A stretch of DNA of 64,000 nt, taken from Phialocephala subalpina. Taxonomy: Eukaryota; Ascomycota; Leotiomycetes; Helotiales; Mollisiaceae. The position numbers and the translations under genes are program-made. The notes beneath the pieces are model-generated. The model ran no database searches and was not told where the DNA came from. It saw only the letters and a program-made list of their open reading frames with translations. The stretch spans positions 1,063,791 through 1,127,790 of the forward strand of contig FJOG01000015.1 in assembly GCA_900073065.1 (NCBI GenBank). The letters are read 5' to 3'. This document shows, in pieces, positions 11,101 to 23,649 of this stretch (the first letter of the stretch is position 1; every line of letters starts with the position of its first letter).

Positions 11101-12220
11101 CGTGGCCAGAGGACAATACATCCACACCATCGCCAAGCTCAAACGAAAAGACAATGCACAGGATCACCTTGACTTCCTTCGTGGCAAGAAAGACTCTGCT
11201 CTGCTCATCGATGGAGAATCACTCGCCCTACTCCTCGCCCATTTCCGCACCGAATTCATCGGCCTCGCCGTTCTTCTACCTGCAGTCATCGCGTGTCGTT
11301 GTTCCCCTCATCAAAAAGCAGAAGTTGCACTCCTCATCCGCCAATTCACCAAGAAGCGCGTCTGCTGTATTGGTGATGGAGGCAACGACGTGAGCATGAT
11401 CCAAGCCGCTGACGTCGGCGTGGGTATCGTCGGCAAAGAAGGACGACAAGCCTCCCTAGCAGCCGATTTCTCCATAACCCAATTCTGCCATCTCACCAAA
11501 CTACTCGTCTGGCACGGTCGAAACAGCTACAAACGTTCCGCCAAACTTGCTCAGTTCGTCATTCACAGAGGTCTCATCATCAGTGTCTGCCAAACTATGT
11601 ACAGCATAGCCCTCAAATTCGAACCAGAAGGCTTGTATATAGATTGGTTAATGGTCGGCTACGCTACCGTCTACACCATGGCACCAGTCTTCTCTCTCGT
11701 CCTCGACAAAGACGTCGATGAGAATCTCGCCAACTTGTACCCGGAACTATACAAAGAACTCACTTCCGGCGCTGCACTCTCATACCGCACCTTCTTCGTC
11801 TGGGTCTTCGTCTCCATATATCAAGGAGGCATGATCCAAGGCCTCTCCCAAATCCTGACCGAAGTTGATGGGAAGAAGATGGTCGCGGTCTCGTTTACGG
11901 TGCTGGTACTGAATGAGCTTTGTATGGTGGCGTTTGAGGTTACGACTTGGCATCCGGTTATGATTGTTAGTTTGGTGGGGACTTTCTTGTTGTACATTGG
12001 GAGTTTACCGTTTTTGGGAAGGTACTTTGATTTGGAGTTCATTGTGACTTGGTATGTTCGCCTTCCTCATTATTGTTTGTTCAATTGTACTAACTGAATT
12101 AGGGGCTTCGTATGGCGTGTCCTTGCCATTGGCGCTATCTCCCTCATACCACCCTACGCCGGAAAGTTGATCCGAAGAGCAGTCAAGCCGCCCAATTACA
12201 GGAAGGTACAAGCGATATAA
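8165..12220 (+). CDS. neo1: P4-type phospholipid flippase Neo1
   Basis: join(8165..12051,12103..12220), 1334 aa. Neo1-class P4-ATPases flip aminophospholipids to the cytosolic leaflet in Golgi and endosomal membranes, and this class works without a Cdc50 partner. Visible motifs: LDGETDW (about 440-446, actuator), PISL (617-620, membrane substrate path), SDKTGTLT with the phosphorylated Asp near residue 664, the nucleotide-domain motif YQASSPDE, and GDGGNDVSM (1070-1078, hinge). Hydrophobic helices lie where expected. The N-terminus is an acidic, Ser-rich tail of about 190 residues, and a ~60-residue low-complexity insert precedes LDGET. The single intron (GTATGT...CTAAC...TTAG, 51 nt) restores a C-terminus ending NYRKVQAI. 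Reading through it would give a short wrong tail. Family is secure; Neo1 rather than Drs2/Dnf follows from the motif context. Confidence 0.92.
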
Positions 12221-14597
12221 ACAAGTTGTGGGGCTGGATGACCTACTAGGCAGGCAGACAACAGCGGAGATAGGGAAGGCATTAGAATCGGTCCACGGCA
12301 TAGCGATTGGTGTTAGGCGCAAGGTGCTAGATATGGGTTGTATGATTTGTCATGAGCGTAATTGGATTGGTTTCAATGCTTCACCTTGGTGCCTCATCCA
12401 GTGAGTTGCTGAAGGCTGATAAAATTCGCACAAGTGGGGGTTCACTGGATGGTCTCCTACGACTCAAATTTGCGGAGCTTGAGATTTTCGATGTCCCATC
12501 TTGGCAAAGCCAAAATCAGGCGATGAGAGTCCTGAATCGACCTGGGACATTCTCAATTCGCCTCGACTGAGCCTGGAAACACGTTGATGACAGCAAATGC
12601 CAGCCTCGCTCGTATCAAGACCAGGTGCTCTGTCGAGTTCAATGACTCGCCTCCAAACAGCGATTATAAAACGTCTCCCTGCAATAGGATTGGGAACCCA
12701 AGAATACAACTCAAGGGACGCTATACTTCATCAATCCAAGTTATTGGATATATATATTAGTTATATTCTCACTGTGTTCTACTGCTTCGAAATTGGCTGG
12801 CATTACTATCTGCTGTTTCTAGCGGCGTCCGAGAGCGCATGTTTGTGTTGACAACGTAGGGGTTTTGACGAGGAAGGGTTCAAAGATTAGCAAAAAGAAT
12901 CTTGGAATTTTCGCCAAAGCCCAACAGGCAAACGGTGGTCCAAGTCCTAATAGTCGAGATCTTCTTTATAGACAAGGTAGCTGCATGCAAGCTCCTTCTC
13001 TTCTCACTAATACTTTGGTATTAGACGATAGTCTAGATGTTAACAGCGAGAAAGCCTCTCTCATGTGATGAAGATTGCTTGTTAGTCACGTGATGTTAAA
13101 GATCTTTTCAATGCAATGTTTTTTGGCCCTACTTTTGCTCCTTCTTTTGGACTTATAATCCATATGCTTCTTTGATGTTCCTTGTTAGAGACTTGCATCA
13201 TTTGGTTTCTCCAGGCAGAGGATACCTTTTATTCTAGGAGGAGGGGTAAGTAATCACGTGGGACGGTCTCCCAGAAGCTGATGTTAAATATCCTACTTGA
13301 GTTTTTGATAATTCTAGGATCATGTTGCGCAATTGCAATTATTTTCAAAGCAAACATTAGTAATAAGATATTGAGGGATCCTTAGAATACTCTGCCCATG
13401 AAAATCTATATTCATAGGAGGGAGAAATTGAGTTCATGCCTTATTAGGAATTTTGCTTTCACGAAGCATGCTTGGCCGCAGCCCTATATTCCAGTGAATC
13501 CCATATATGACGCCACTTTCTTTATCCCTAACGCCAAGGACCTTTACGAGGCTACAGCCTCGTCTCTTCCAGCGACCGATCGTTCACATAAAAGCGTTGT
13601 CGACACTACGTAGGATCGGTAGGAACTCAATTGGCACGACTCAAAGCGACCATTGGTGGGACGTCGGACATTGGTTCTAGTGGTCGGCAAGAGTTATAGC
13701 TAGTGCTAGGAGTTCCTGGCGGACGATTCCACCTGCGTCTTTCCGCGTCCTACTCAGTGGCGGGGTGCTGTTTTTCGCATTTGTCTCAAGTGTTGACAAT
13801 TGTATGGAAATTGACAACCGTATCGCACATGGTGAGAAGACGACACGGGCCGAATCGAGCACCAGCTTGATGTTCAAGAGCTTTTCAAGACATATGTTTT
13901 GGAAAGGTGCTGAATCATCCTGGAACAAAGAAAGCCAGCCTGCCCTCAGTCCTTTCACAAAACGCCTTTCAAGTGAACCCCCCCCCCCAACATGGAAACA
14001 GAATCTACCCGGCGTTCTCACCGCCTAGGACGTTTATTATGGTGATGTCACAAGATATCTCCTATGACGGAGGCTGAATTCTTGGCTGCACAATACCAAC
14101 ACGAAGCAGAGTATGCAATCAGAGATAACGCTTTGTTGCTGAGAATGGCAAGCCAGGGCAGGCTGACGAGGACTGCCCAGGGGCATAGCTTCCATAGATA
14201 TCTAGAGACGTGTTGCTTGTCCTTTGTGTTCTAGCATGTATGGCTTGGATTGGACGTTCGTTCATCGCTTCTGGCTTTGACTATGGAGCATTTCTTGAGT
14301 CTATGATGTTCCAATCTTGGGGCCTGGAGAAATGTCCAATGCTCAATGACCATTTCTATCCTTATAATGATACAAATGACTACACACTTTCATCCCTCAA
14401 CTACTTGCCATTTTACTTCGTTTCTTTTCCTACGTTTGCTTTCATCGAAGACCCGTTATCATTCATTAAATTCCTCTTTTCGCTCATTCCTCATCACCCA
14501 AATCCTCCACCATTACTTTCTCGCACCCCATAACCCCAACCCATCTTCAAAACCCTAAGACCCCAAAGCAGCCCTCACAAGCCTCCCAATCCTCCCC
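12221..14597. other. Gene-poor intergenic region
   Basis: About 2.4 kb. Open frames are short, lack domain signal and show no consistent splicing. It contains two CACGTG E-box-like palindromes (near 13087 and 13256) and a short C-run near 13980. Nothing else is supported. Confidence 0.5.
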
Positions 14598-16599
14598 TCA
14601 TGCCTCCCCCTCCCTCACCTCAACCCTGACTCCTCTCCTCTCCACACCCACCCCAGCATCAACATCCAATCTCTTTTTCACAGTCGGTCTACATATCCCC
14701 GTAGTCGTAGCCCTCGTCACATAAACAGTCCCCGTACTAGTCGTCCGACTCGTAACCACGCTAGTTGACGTCTTCCAAGCAGTCAATGTAGTTATTGAGC
14801 TTAGGGTGAGATGGACGAGAGAGGTGGAAGTTGTTCGGAAGGTTGAGGTGGTTCGTGATGTGGAGGTAGTGTAGAGGGTTGATGTTGATTGGATTAGGGA
14901 GGTCTGTAGGGTGGGATGTTAGTGATTGCATTTTTGATGAGGTGTGGGGAGAAGGGATGGGGAGGGGGGCAGAGAGAGAGTAGAAGATGGGAAGGGAGGT
15001 CATGTACAGATGTCGTTACAGATGTGGATGTGGTGACACTAGTACTGCGAATAACGGAAGTAGATGTCACCACGGACGTGCTGAGAATCGTTCGTGTGGT
15101 TATTGAGGAGCAGACTCCTGATGTGTGGGTCGATGTGATGTAGAGTACGTTTATTGCAGTGGGGTAAGTGCAGATGTTTCCTTGCGTGGACGAGCTAGAA
15201 GATTGTGAGGACTGTGTTTGCGAAGTGGATTGAACGCTGGACAAAGTTGGAAATGCAGAGCTAGAAATGCTCGCCGAAGAGGTATATGTGGGCACACTAT
15301 TGCTCCCAAAGAATGAACTTGTCAGATAGGTTGTGCTGGAACTTTTTGAGCTGAAAGTTGAAAACGTGGATGAGCCGGTCTCGGAAGCACTCGCTGACAA
15401 GACAGAGCTTGACTGCAGGGACGAGATGCTAGTCTCAGATGAACCTGAGCTCAGGATGCTGCTTTCTGATAAAACAGGAAGAGAAATAGATGCAAGGGGA
15501 GTACTGGGTACTAACGATGAAGAGGACTGTGTTGAACTCGGCTCTATGCTACTAATAGGAAGGAAGTTTAGCATATCTGAATTTCAATTCGACCATTGAG
15601 AGTTACGACTCGAACTGCGGGGTTGTGGGGGACTTTGATCGGAGTTATGACTAACCTAGAGCTAGAGATTTGAGTGCTCGAAGGGCTTGCACTGGATGTC
15701 CCACTGCTGGTAATCTGGCTGGTGCTTGTTGGCAAACTTGAGGACGATGACAAGGTACTCAAGATGTCTGAGCTTGTGGTTGAGGACAGTAAGCTATCAC
15801 TCGTCGTGCTGAGAATAATAGATGTAGTCTGTGTCACAAAAGTAGAAGAGTCGGGGTTGGTCGGAGGCTGTACTGCAGAACTTGTAGAAGAAGACATAGG
15901 ACAAATTTGGACATTGACTTGATTAGTATCCATTGTAACCGATGCTCCAATAGCAAATGCACCGCCGTTAAGAACAGTCGCCGTATTCAATGTAATAGAA
16001 GCGCCTGCAAGTATATTCCCCGAGAAAGCAGTACCCGTACCAAGAGTGGCAGATGTTCCGATCTGCCAGAAAACATTGCATGGCAATCCACCTCCAGTCA
16101 TTAAGACAGTCGAGCCTGTTGCAGTGGTGAGAGCCGTCCCGATTTGGAAATACCACGCATCATTGGACGAGCCTGTGCCTGCAAGTGTCAATATCCCGGT
16201 GATGGCTGCAGATGTGCTGAGGCTGTATGTTCCAGGGGCCAAGCTCATGCCACCCAGATCACCTAGGAGAGGTATGGCTCCGCCCAGGCCGGCAAGAGTA
16301 TTGTATGCGGATTGAGCATCACTGAGAGCAACTGTTGCCTGATTCCCGATGAACTCGGTCCCGCTGTAAGTTCCAGGTGGAAACCCGGTAATAGAACTGC
16401 CAGTTGTTCCGATATCGCCGGTTATGGTTGTTGCACCAGTGCTGGTAATGCTTGTGTGGGCGAGGACGCCGAAAGTTGCTGCTGACCCTAGATTTATCTT
16501 GATCTGTCAGGTCTTGAACAATGAGACAGAAGAATCGGGATTTACCTCTGAACCAAGCACACCATGTCCCAGCACAGTCAAGAAGAATACCAACTTCAT
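14598..16599 (-). CDS. Secreted ice-binding-like (DUF3494) protein with Ser/Thr-rich stalk
   Basis: Four exons: complement(join(14598..14903,15008..15551,15656..16503,16546..16599)), about 583 aa. The first acceptor is ambiguous (42- or 48-nt intron, two residues' difference). Residues 1-16 (MKLVFFLTVLGHGVLG) look like a signal peptide. Residues ~19-218 form a complete DUF3494 domain: INLGSAATFGVLA at the start, TITGDIGTT, ALSDAQSAYNTLAG (the helix), APGTYSLSTSAAITG and NVFWQIGTSATLGTGTAFSG, then a Gly/Ala/Thr-rich beta-solenoid series. A very long Ser/Thr-rich region follows, probably O-glycosylated, with two cysteines in its distal part and a short charged tail; I see no clear GPI signal. 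Introns 2 and 3 have good branch sites (GCTAAAC, ACTAAC), and all phases agree. DUF3494 proteins bind ice in cold-living microbes, including ascomycetes; ice binding here is inferred. Confidence 0.85.
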
Positions 16600-18386
16600 A
16601 GCGAAAGTTCCTATGATTATTAGATATGGTGAGCGTTGTTTCTGCTGATGTCTATCGTATCATTCGAGGATAAACTTGCGCTGCTATGATATCAAGTGGT
16701 GATATTGCGGGAGGACATGTTATAGAAGGGTATCCTAGCCAGGAGAATATCGATGTAGTGAGTAATTGAAAAACAGGTAAAGGGAGGAAACAAAGGAAAG
16801 AAATTCAAATTATTGGAAGGACGGCACCCGATAGGCCAGCTGCCGTGAAGACCGCGAATCCAATATCGCTCAATTTGATTGTGACCCAATACGGACTTCT
16901 TATCGCACATCTAAGCACGTCCAACGAGGAACTCTCGAGGTCCAGAAAGACTGTCGGTTTCCATAAAAGGAATATACTCCAGTGAAGTGATCGAAAGACT
17001 TGAAAACAAGGCCCATAGGGAGAACTCAGACGAATGTCTCAACTTTGAGCCTGGATCTCAGACACGACCAGCCAGATGGGGAAAACCTTGCATACATCAT
17101 ATATAATTGGAGACAATTGTCGCATAGATCATGGAAAACCTTACGGTTTCGGGAGGAAACGTGGAAGCCGGTGCTACCGAAGTCGATGGCAAAGGGGAGG
17201 ATGCACACGGAGTATCAATTGTTTTCAGCTCGGCAAGCTTGCCGATGAAGACGGTTCAGGATACTCGTCTGTGCTTCATGGTCCACCAAACGAATGGTAC
17301 CCAACTCGTAGTGTGGAAAGGCTGTCCGCTCCCCAATGCGTGACATGCTGAAAGAGATCGTCAGGTCCCGCACCATTTCAAGTAATTGAGCCCCACAGAC
17401 CCAATTCGAGACCTCGAACCAAATGAGATGGAATCAAAGCCCAATGACATCAGTGGGCGCTTCGATCTCGGACCCTGAAAAGGCGTCTATCGAAAAATCG
17501 TTTAATCGAGACATCGATAAAACAAATCCCATCAAATTTTGGTCCCGCCGGGGCTCTAGATCGAACGATGAGAATGACAGCGGGACGGAAACCTCGATCG
17601 TTCGGCCTGCAGCGAAATGGCGTTTTGTTGTGAACGGTGTGCAAGGTCTGGAGGGAGAGGTAGAAAAATGGTGAAAGAGATGAGGTTCGAAATGCGGGAA
17701 GAAATTGGTATTTGAGGTGCTGGCTAGTGTTGAAATCAGGACCAATGAGAGGTTGAAATCGGACGCGAGCTAGCCACGTGGCTCTATTATCACCTAAAGA
17801 CTTTCCAGCAAAAAGTGAGGCTTCAATTTTGGGCTTCAATGGCGAAGTTATCTTATTCTTATACCGCACTTGGTGTTCCCGTAAATCTTGAAATTTCACA
17901 GGGGTGGTAGGGAGGGTTGGAGCACGTGATCTCTCCTTTGAAACAGCGAGCGGTCTGATTTTAAGTTAATGGCGAAGTGCAAATGGAAATGCCACTGGAG
18001 TACTTGACCATACTTGTCCTGTTTTCTCACTTTCTCGCTCCCCATTGTCTCGTCGACGAGAATTCACCCCTTTTCGTTGCTAAGCGAGATGCTCTCCTAT
18101 TGTCCCTTTCCCATGCTGACAATACCAAACGACACGGATGATCATTGACTATAACATCAACTCTCACGGTGGCAGCGATTTCTCTTGCCGCCAGGTTCCT
18201 CGATCCATTTGATCCCGCAATTCTTTTCAAGCTCATCCTCTTTCCTTACGACACGAACAGCTCCAACGCGCCTCTCACATACTGTACAACACCAAAAGCG
18301 GTCATCGAAGCACCAAGTCACAATCAACAAGCCAAACCCAAGCCCCCATCCCCCTTCAGTCTCCTCACCCTCAACCAACAACCACC
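16600..18386. other. Intergenic region, no supported gene
   Basis: About 1.8 kb. Two opposed open frames near 17423-17899 overlap each other and have no recognisable domain. A CACGTG occurs near 17777. Confidence 0.45.
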
Positions 18387-18656
18387 ATGTCCACCACTCC
18401 CATCTCCTCCCACACCCGCAGCAAACACCACGCAGGCATCCTCTAAACCCTCTCCCCTTCAACACGCCGCCATCGCCACTCCACTGCAACTCTCAATCAA
18501 CCACCCAAGAACAAAGGCAAAGTCCCAGCATGGTTCAAGCACGCGAAAGAAAGGTTTCCAACAAATTCCTGTCCCACTCGGATTAGAGGAGAAGAAAAAA
18601 GAGAAGAAGTAGAGGAAGAGGAAAGGGGGGATCATTGGAGCGGCAGGGTGGAGTAG
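18387..18656 (+). pseudogene. Possible small basic protein, interrupted by an in-frame stop
   Basis: The ATG at 18387 opens a frame of 89 codons ending in TAG at 18654-18656, broken by a TAA at codon 20 (18444-18446). The sequence around it reads as plausibly coding (KGKVPAWFKHAKERF, then an acidic/basic run), but no family is recognised. The TAA would be CAA before a C-to-T change. It could also be chance, so this is a weak call. Confidence 0.2.
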
Positions 18657-18989
18657 GAGGTGGAGGGAGGCAAAGCGTGGTGCGTATTGTGTGTTGGTGG
18701 GAAGGGAGGGGGTGAGGAGGTTTAGGGAGTGAGGAGTGGAGGAGAGGGCTGCGAGTTGATGTACGACGTAATGAAGGAATGTTTGGTGTTAGAATGTCGG
18801 TCACCAAGATATGAGGAGAGAATGTTTAAAGCAATGTTCTCGGTCACCAATCTGGGACTAGTCTCAATCCCACTTTTCCTCCTCTCCCTTCTAATGTATT
18901 TTGCAACTCAATCGCGTCTCTGCATCTCCTCGATAGTCTATGACATCCAAAGGGAATTGAAAACTCAAATCGAAGAACAGTACCAAAAC

Positions 18990-19768
18990 ATGCCTCTCGA
19001 ATTGCAAGAAGTGGACCTCAGCGACAGTCCGGCACTAGCCAACGTTCAAATCAGCGCCTTTTTCAACGACCCCTTCCAAAAATCCCTATACCCGGGAATG
19101 TCATTCGAGAGCCAACTTGTGGGCCTCATCGCTCGATGGCCGGCCAATTACCATGATTTCGTTGGCCATTGGAAGAAAGTGATCGACACTGAAACAGGAG
19201 AGGTTGTCAGTTGGTCGAAATGGGCTTTCGAATTCACGGATGCTGGAGCTGAACTTCAAGGACCGACTGGTAGGTGAATCTCATTTCGTGATTGACTGAA
19301 GAAGGAGTATGCTCATCGTCCTAGGTTTCCCGAAGGACTTCAAGCTTGAACCACTGACTAGTCCAAAGGGACTGAATGAGCAGCTATCGACTGAGATCGC
19401 GAGGAAGTTTCGTGAGAGTCGTGAGCGTCATTTGGGAGAACGCCCTCAGCTTCGTCAGTCAACATTATCTCCAGAAAAGATACTGAACCTTGGTCATCTG
19501 ACATCTTCCAGAATTGAAATTGATGGTAACCCTTCCCTCCTGCCAGCGACGAGGTGCAGCAAGCTTGCAACTTTTTTGGGCCACTGAATTCGCTGATAGA
19601 CATGGACTGGTATGTTGGACCGAGGCGTCTGTTGTTGCTGTCCCCGTGTACAAGAAATTTGGGTTCGAGGCTGTAGATGAGATAATTACTGAGTTTGATG
19701 AAAGTGTTGGCGGAGGCGAGTACGTGAGTAATTGTATGATACGAGAACCAAAGCGAACCAGCCGCTGA
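18990..19768 (+). CDS. GNAT-family N-acetyltransferase
   Basis: join(18990..19269,19325..19453,19512..19768), 221 aa. The start MPLELQEVDLSDSPALANVQ is the usual beta1/alpha1 opening of fungal GNAT proteins, so I do not use the hydrophobic open frame upstream. The last exon gives LMVTLPSCQRRGAASLQLFW, equivalent to the acetyl-CoA-binding Q/RxxGxG/A loop. It continues into CWTEASVVAVPVYKKFGFEA, the terminal beta-strand and helix of the fold. Both introns (55 and 58 nt) have good consensus and conserve phase. The acceptor substrate cannot be told from sequence; small-molecule detoxification and protein acetylation are both possible. Fold assignment is good, exact role unknown. Confidence 0.82.
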
Positions 19769-20729
19769 GACCCAAGTCGGTTGACTACCTCAAAGACCTC
19801 GCATCTAGGCCTCCTCATTCAATTGTTGGTCTCTCGTGCCTCCGATAATCCGAATTTCCTGTTCGACTTTAAGGGTGGGTTGGCGAGATCACTGCTAGAA
19901 CACTATAGCAGCGGCTCGATGGTAAATATTTGCCTCCCTTTGTATTTGTAGGTTCCGGTCCAGAATATAGTCCTGGTTGATGCTAAAGAAATCTCGACAA
20001 TTCCAGACTCTAGGTCCTCGGATTCGCAGCCTCATTCCCCGCTAGCCCTTTTTGAGTATTACCGAACGGCTGTCACTCCTTCCTCTACAACCTCTTCTGG
20101 TAAACTTCGAAACCGGCTTCGCCCTAACACTCTTTTTATGAAAGGTTGGCCCCACCTTGTAAGCTAATCCTTGTAGCGGCTTCACCGTTTTCAGTAGAGC
20201 GTAGTGAAAGGGTATTTTTCCGATATACCTTCCGTACCTCGCTCCGAGGTCGCTCGTCATCGTTTTTCGTCATCACCCGCCGTCACTGCTAGTACTTCTT
20301 CTACAGTGGGGTTTGCGAGCATGAGGGCGAACACTGCGACTATGATGAAACGAGTAGCAAGTACATACAATAAATATCAGATATTAGAGGGGTTAGGAGA
20401 ACAATATGGGCTTATAAAATTGATTTATGTCACTTTTAGGAGTACAAGTCTCTCCTGTAGTCATTAGCTGGAAGCTAAAGATCTCAATGGATAACCTGCT
20501 GTGCAAGTAGGTAACTCGGTGGGGCGTGGTGTATAATGGCGGCTATTTGCTGAGACCGTCTCTATATGGCCTGAGAGGACAGTAGCGCATGTTGGTACGC
20601 AGAGACCTAGAGAGTGCCTAAAAGAGCTAGGGAGTGTCTAGGATGCGTGCTTAAAGAGTAAACAAGGATTAACCTAGGCGTGAGAGGTCTGGTCCGCGTC
20701 AATCGTGAAACCGTCGTGAGCGATATCAA
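19769..20729. other. Intergenic region
   Basis: About 1 kb with only short unconvincing open frames. It may be older transposon debris continuous with the RNase H relic downstream, but I cannot show that. Confidence 0.4.
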
Positions 20730-21030
20730 GTCAGCATTGTAGGCAATAGCAAATTAGTCCAAACGGCCAGACCAGCAGATGGTACTCAGTATCCTAAATA
20801 TCGTAGAGGATTTGAAGGAAAGTCAAGCAAAACTGAGGCTTCACTGGATACCCGGACACAGCAGAAGCCCCGGAAACGACGCGGCTGACAGCCTTGTAAA
20901 AGGGGCAGTCGGCCCTGGCGAATCCCAAAAATTCCACCGCTTGATTTCCGCGCGGAAAAGGGCCAATCAGCAGCGGATGATAGAAGAGCTTCGGTGTTAT
21001 CTTGCGGAGCTGGTTGCCTTCGCACGATGA
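20730..21030 (+). mobile_element. RNase H domain relic of a LINE-type (non-LTR) retrotransposon
   Basis: The frame ending at 21030 reads LRLHWIPGHSRSPGNDAADS, the signature of the retroelement RNase H C-terminal region (WIPGHxGxxGNExAD). It continues into KGAVGPGESQKF and a helical tail, as in fungal Tad/I-type elements. Reading the same frame upstream meets TAG codons at 20740-20742 and 20755-20757. At least the first would be CAG before a C-to-T change, consistent with RIP. No reverse transcriptase or endonuclease part remains nearby, so this is a dead fragment. Confidence 0.75.
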
Positions 21031-21848
21031 AGTGCAGCTTTCGTGGGGATCAGATCGCACGATACAGTTAATTAAGGTTAGGCCCGTGCGTCGAGCCTCA
21101 GAATTACCCCAACTCGACCTACAGAGTTCATACTTTTTTTCTCCCCTACTGTACAGTACGATATCTGCGTGATCACGCTCCCGCCTTTCTCTCATCAGCT
21201 ACCTCTAACATTTGACTATCTCTTTTCCCAGCAGCAATGTCCCTTGACCACAACATAAACTATTTTGTCACATCCACCACGAACAATCAGATCATGGAGA
21301 TGGGCACGACGGTCGCAAGGACGTTCAGGAATCCCAAGTGCCCATCTATACCTATAGTTCCCGAGCCGAGTCCTAGGGCAACGAAATTTGCCGCATCTAC
21401 AAAGTACATTGAGCGAACGTCCCCTTACAGATCAAGGAATCCATCCCACCTTCAAAACAATAATCGAACCGCAGAAATAAGTTGGCTGAGGTAAACAAGC
21501 AGGAGACTCAACTCTTCGTATTTCTCTTCCTTTGGCTCATCTGAAAAGTACTTCTCAAATTTCATAATTTCAGCCAGAATTCCGCATTGAGTAGCCAAGT
21601 CCCAAACCCTCAAAGCACCGTAAAGTTGAGTCAACGGTGATGTACGGATACACTCATCGACAAGCGAGTTCTATGTCTCGATAACGTCGGCAATTTCATT
21701 GTATACTACTAGACTGAATATATCCTCCTAGTTAGTCTTCACCGCCTCTTCTCCCTCGTACAAGATACTTCGGAATTAGTGGAAAACTGCAAGAAAGCTA
21801 AAGAAAGCGAAGGATAATAGACAAATGAAAAGACGAGGTAGCGATTTG
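21031..21848. other. Intergenic region
   Basis: Contains an 85-codon open frame (21237-21494, plus) and a 60-codon frame (21452-21634, minus), neither with a recognisable domain or splicing support. Confidence 0.4.
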
Positions 21849-23649
21849 CTAGGGCAGCTTGAAGTCAGGCTGCTGGCGTCTCAGGCGGACCCAAATCCGC
21901 ACTAGTATTCTCTTTCTTCTAGAACAGCAAGCTTCTGAGCAACCCGATGAACTTTGCAATCCTTCTACTCTGTTAGGAGGGTGATCTTCTTCTCCTCTCT
22001 TGCCCGCTGGATCTTGTTGGAGACTCAAAATTGCTCTTTGCACTACCGAAAATGCGACTTGGGGCCTGCTTAAAGCATACTGGACGAGTCTCCACTTCGA
22101 AAGCAGCACAAGCTCATCTCTGTTAACCTTTTGCGTCTTATTAAATTTATGTGCTCTGTCGACCCACTCTTCGTTATTATCATCTTTCATTTCAGCAACC
22201 AAGTTGGTGGCACAGAATGTGTAGCCGCTAGCGAGGCCTCGGCCGATGTTATTGATGTTGAACACAATGACGTATGTAGCCAGTACGATGTTATTTGCAA
22301 TGATTGCGAGTGCTGGAAGGCTGAATAGGGTGTTGTTGATGCTCTACAGAGACTATAGTTACTATTAGATTGGCGAAGAAACTGTCGCTCGAGGGCGGGG
22401 ACAAGTTGGACAACTCACCATGAAAAAGGATAGAGGAAGGAAGAAAATGATCACGAATGTCAATAGTTTCACTTTTTCGCCGAGCCTCGTAGATGCGCGA
22501 CTTTCCATGACTCCACTAGCATTAAAGAGCTAGCAATTCAGTCAGTAGTTACAATGTTCCGCGGTTCTCCAATATCCTTGTCTCTCAGCGAGGGAGGCTT
22601 GAAGACACTTACACGATCTCTTAAAGCTTTTGCTTCTTCTCGTAAGCCCTTGAATTTCTCTCTCGTGGTCGAAAGTTGGTCGACATAAGGTTTGAATTGC
22701 CGTTGGATACGAGTTTTTAGCCCGTGGTAAGCATCCACCGAGTTTGAAAGCGCTTCCGCCCAGGAAGTAGTGCAGGCCTCAAGTTCTTTAATATTCCCCG
22801 AAATACTCTCGTGGATTTCTTTTAGAGCGTTGATAGCCCAGAAGTAAGTCTTAGACCTAGAGAAGCTCTCATTGACAGGAGACTGTCATGGTAGTGTGGA
22901 TCCAAGAGAGCCGACTTCCCGCCAGCGAGCTCTTCGAAGTATTTCAAGGGATTGGCTAGATGATTTCCATATAGTTCTTCAAGATTCAGACGTACGATCC
23001 TAAACATTACCGTCAGGATAGAAAGTTATTCATCCTCGTAGTACGTATCGTCGGTCGTACCGTTCAAACTCTCTCCCACCAGAAAGTCAATTCCCCAGTC
23101 TCTGGAGTTAACACCAGCAGCGGCATATATTTGACACTCGCCTCTGTCCACATCTCTGACGACTTGTGGCCAACGGCAAACCAATTGAAATCCCTTTCGG
23201 CAGCTCCCAAGACTAGAGTAACTTGATGCATATTCAACTCCTGAGGCTTGATCGTGGTGTCTCTGTGTTGAAGAGAATGGGGTGAAGTAGTCCATCATGG
23301 CCTTTGGCAACGGTCTCGATGTCAAAAACAAGATCTTCCGCTATCTTCTCCATGATTTCTTGAGGCATTGAACGCGAGCCATAGGAGTTGAACATCCTTG
23401 ACCTCCAAAAGCCAGCGTGAGGTGTATGTCCTCGTTGTGCCAGTAGCTGATTGCGGGAAGATGCTGTCTCAGATTTTCCAGGGAGAGAGCACACAAGATA
23501 AGGGGAATAAGAGGCTTGATTTTAGGTTTGCTTCTTGAGCAGCGAGGCTTAGCATCAGAGGTTTGGATGATGCTCCTAAAGTGCGTAGTTACGTCTGGGG
23601 TGATGGTTGATAGATAGATTGGGTATACATACTGTCGTTGAATATACAC
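21849..23649 (-). pseudogene. CorA-like two-TM membrane protein, probably inactivated by frameshifts
   Basis: The C-terminal half splices cleanly: exons ..22612, 22529..22419 and 22343..21849, all in phase. They give a coiled, helical segment (RSKTYFWAINALKEIHESI), then two membrane helices (VKLLTFVIIFFLPLSF and LPALAIIANNIVLATYVIVF) and a cytoplasmic tail. This matches the large fungal family annotated as CorA-like Mg2+ transporter domain proteins, though most lack proven transport. An intron at 23000-23044 joins the middle exon to one reading IYAAAGVNSRDWGIDFLVG. Between HYHDSLL and NESFSRSKTYFW, near 22882, the frame must change by one base with no room for an intron. A second frame change is needed near 23260. 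The N-terminus cannot be fixed. Either a pseudogene or an assembly with indels. Confidence 0.6.

Noticed and set aside
17423..17899. Opposed frames of 83 and 149 codons
   Set aside because: They overlap each other on opposite strands and neither has recognisable protein features.
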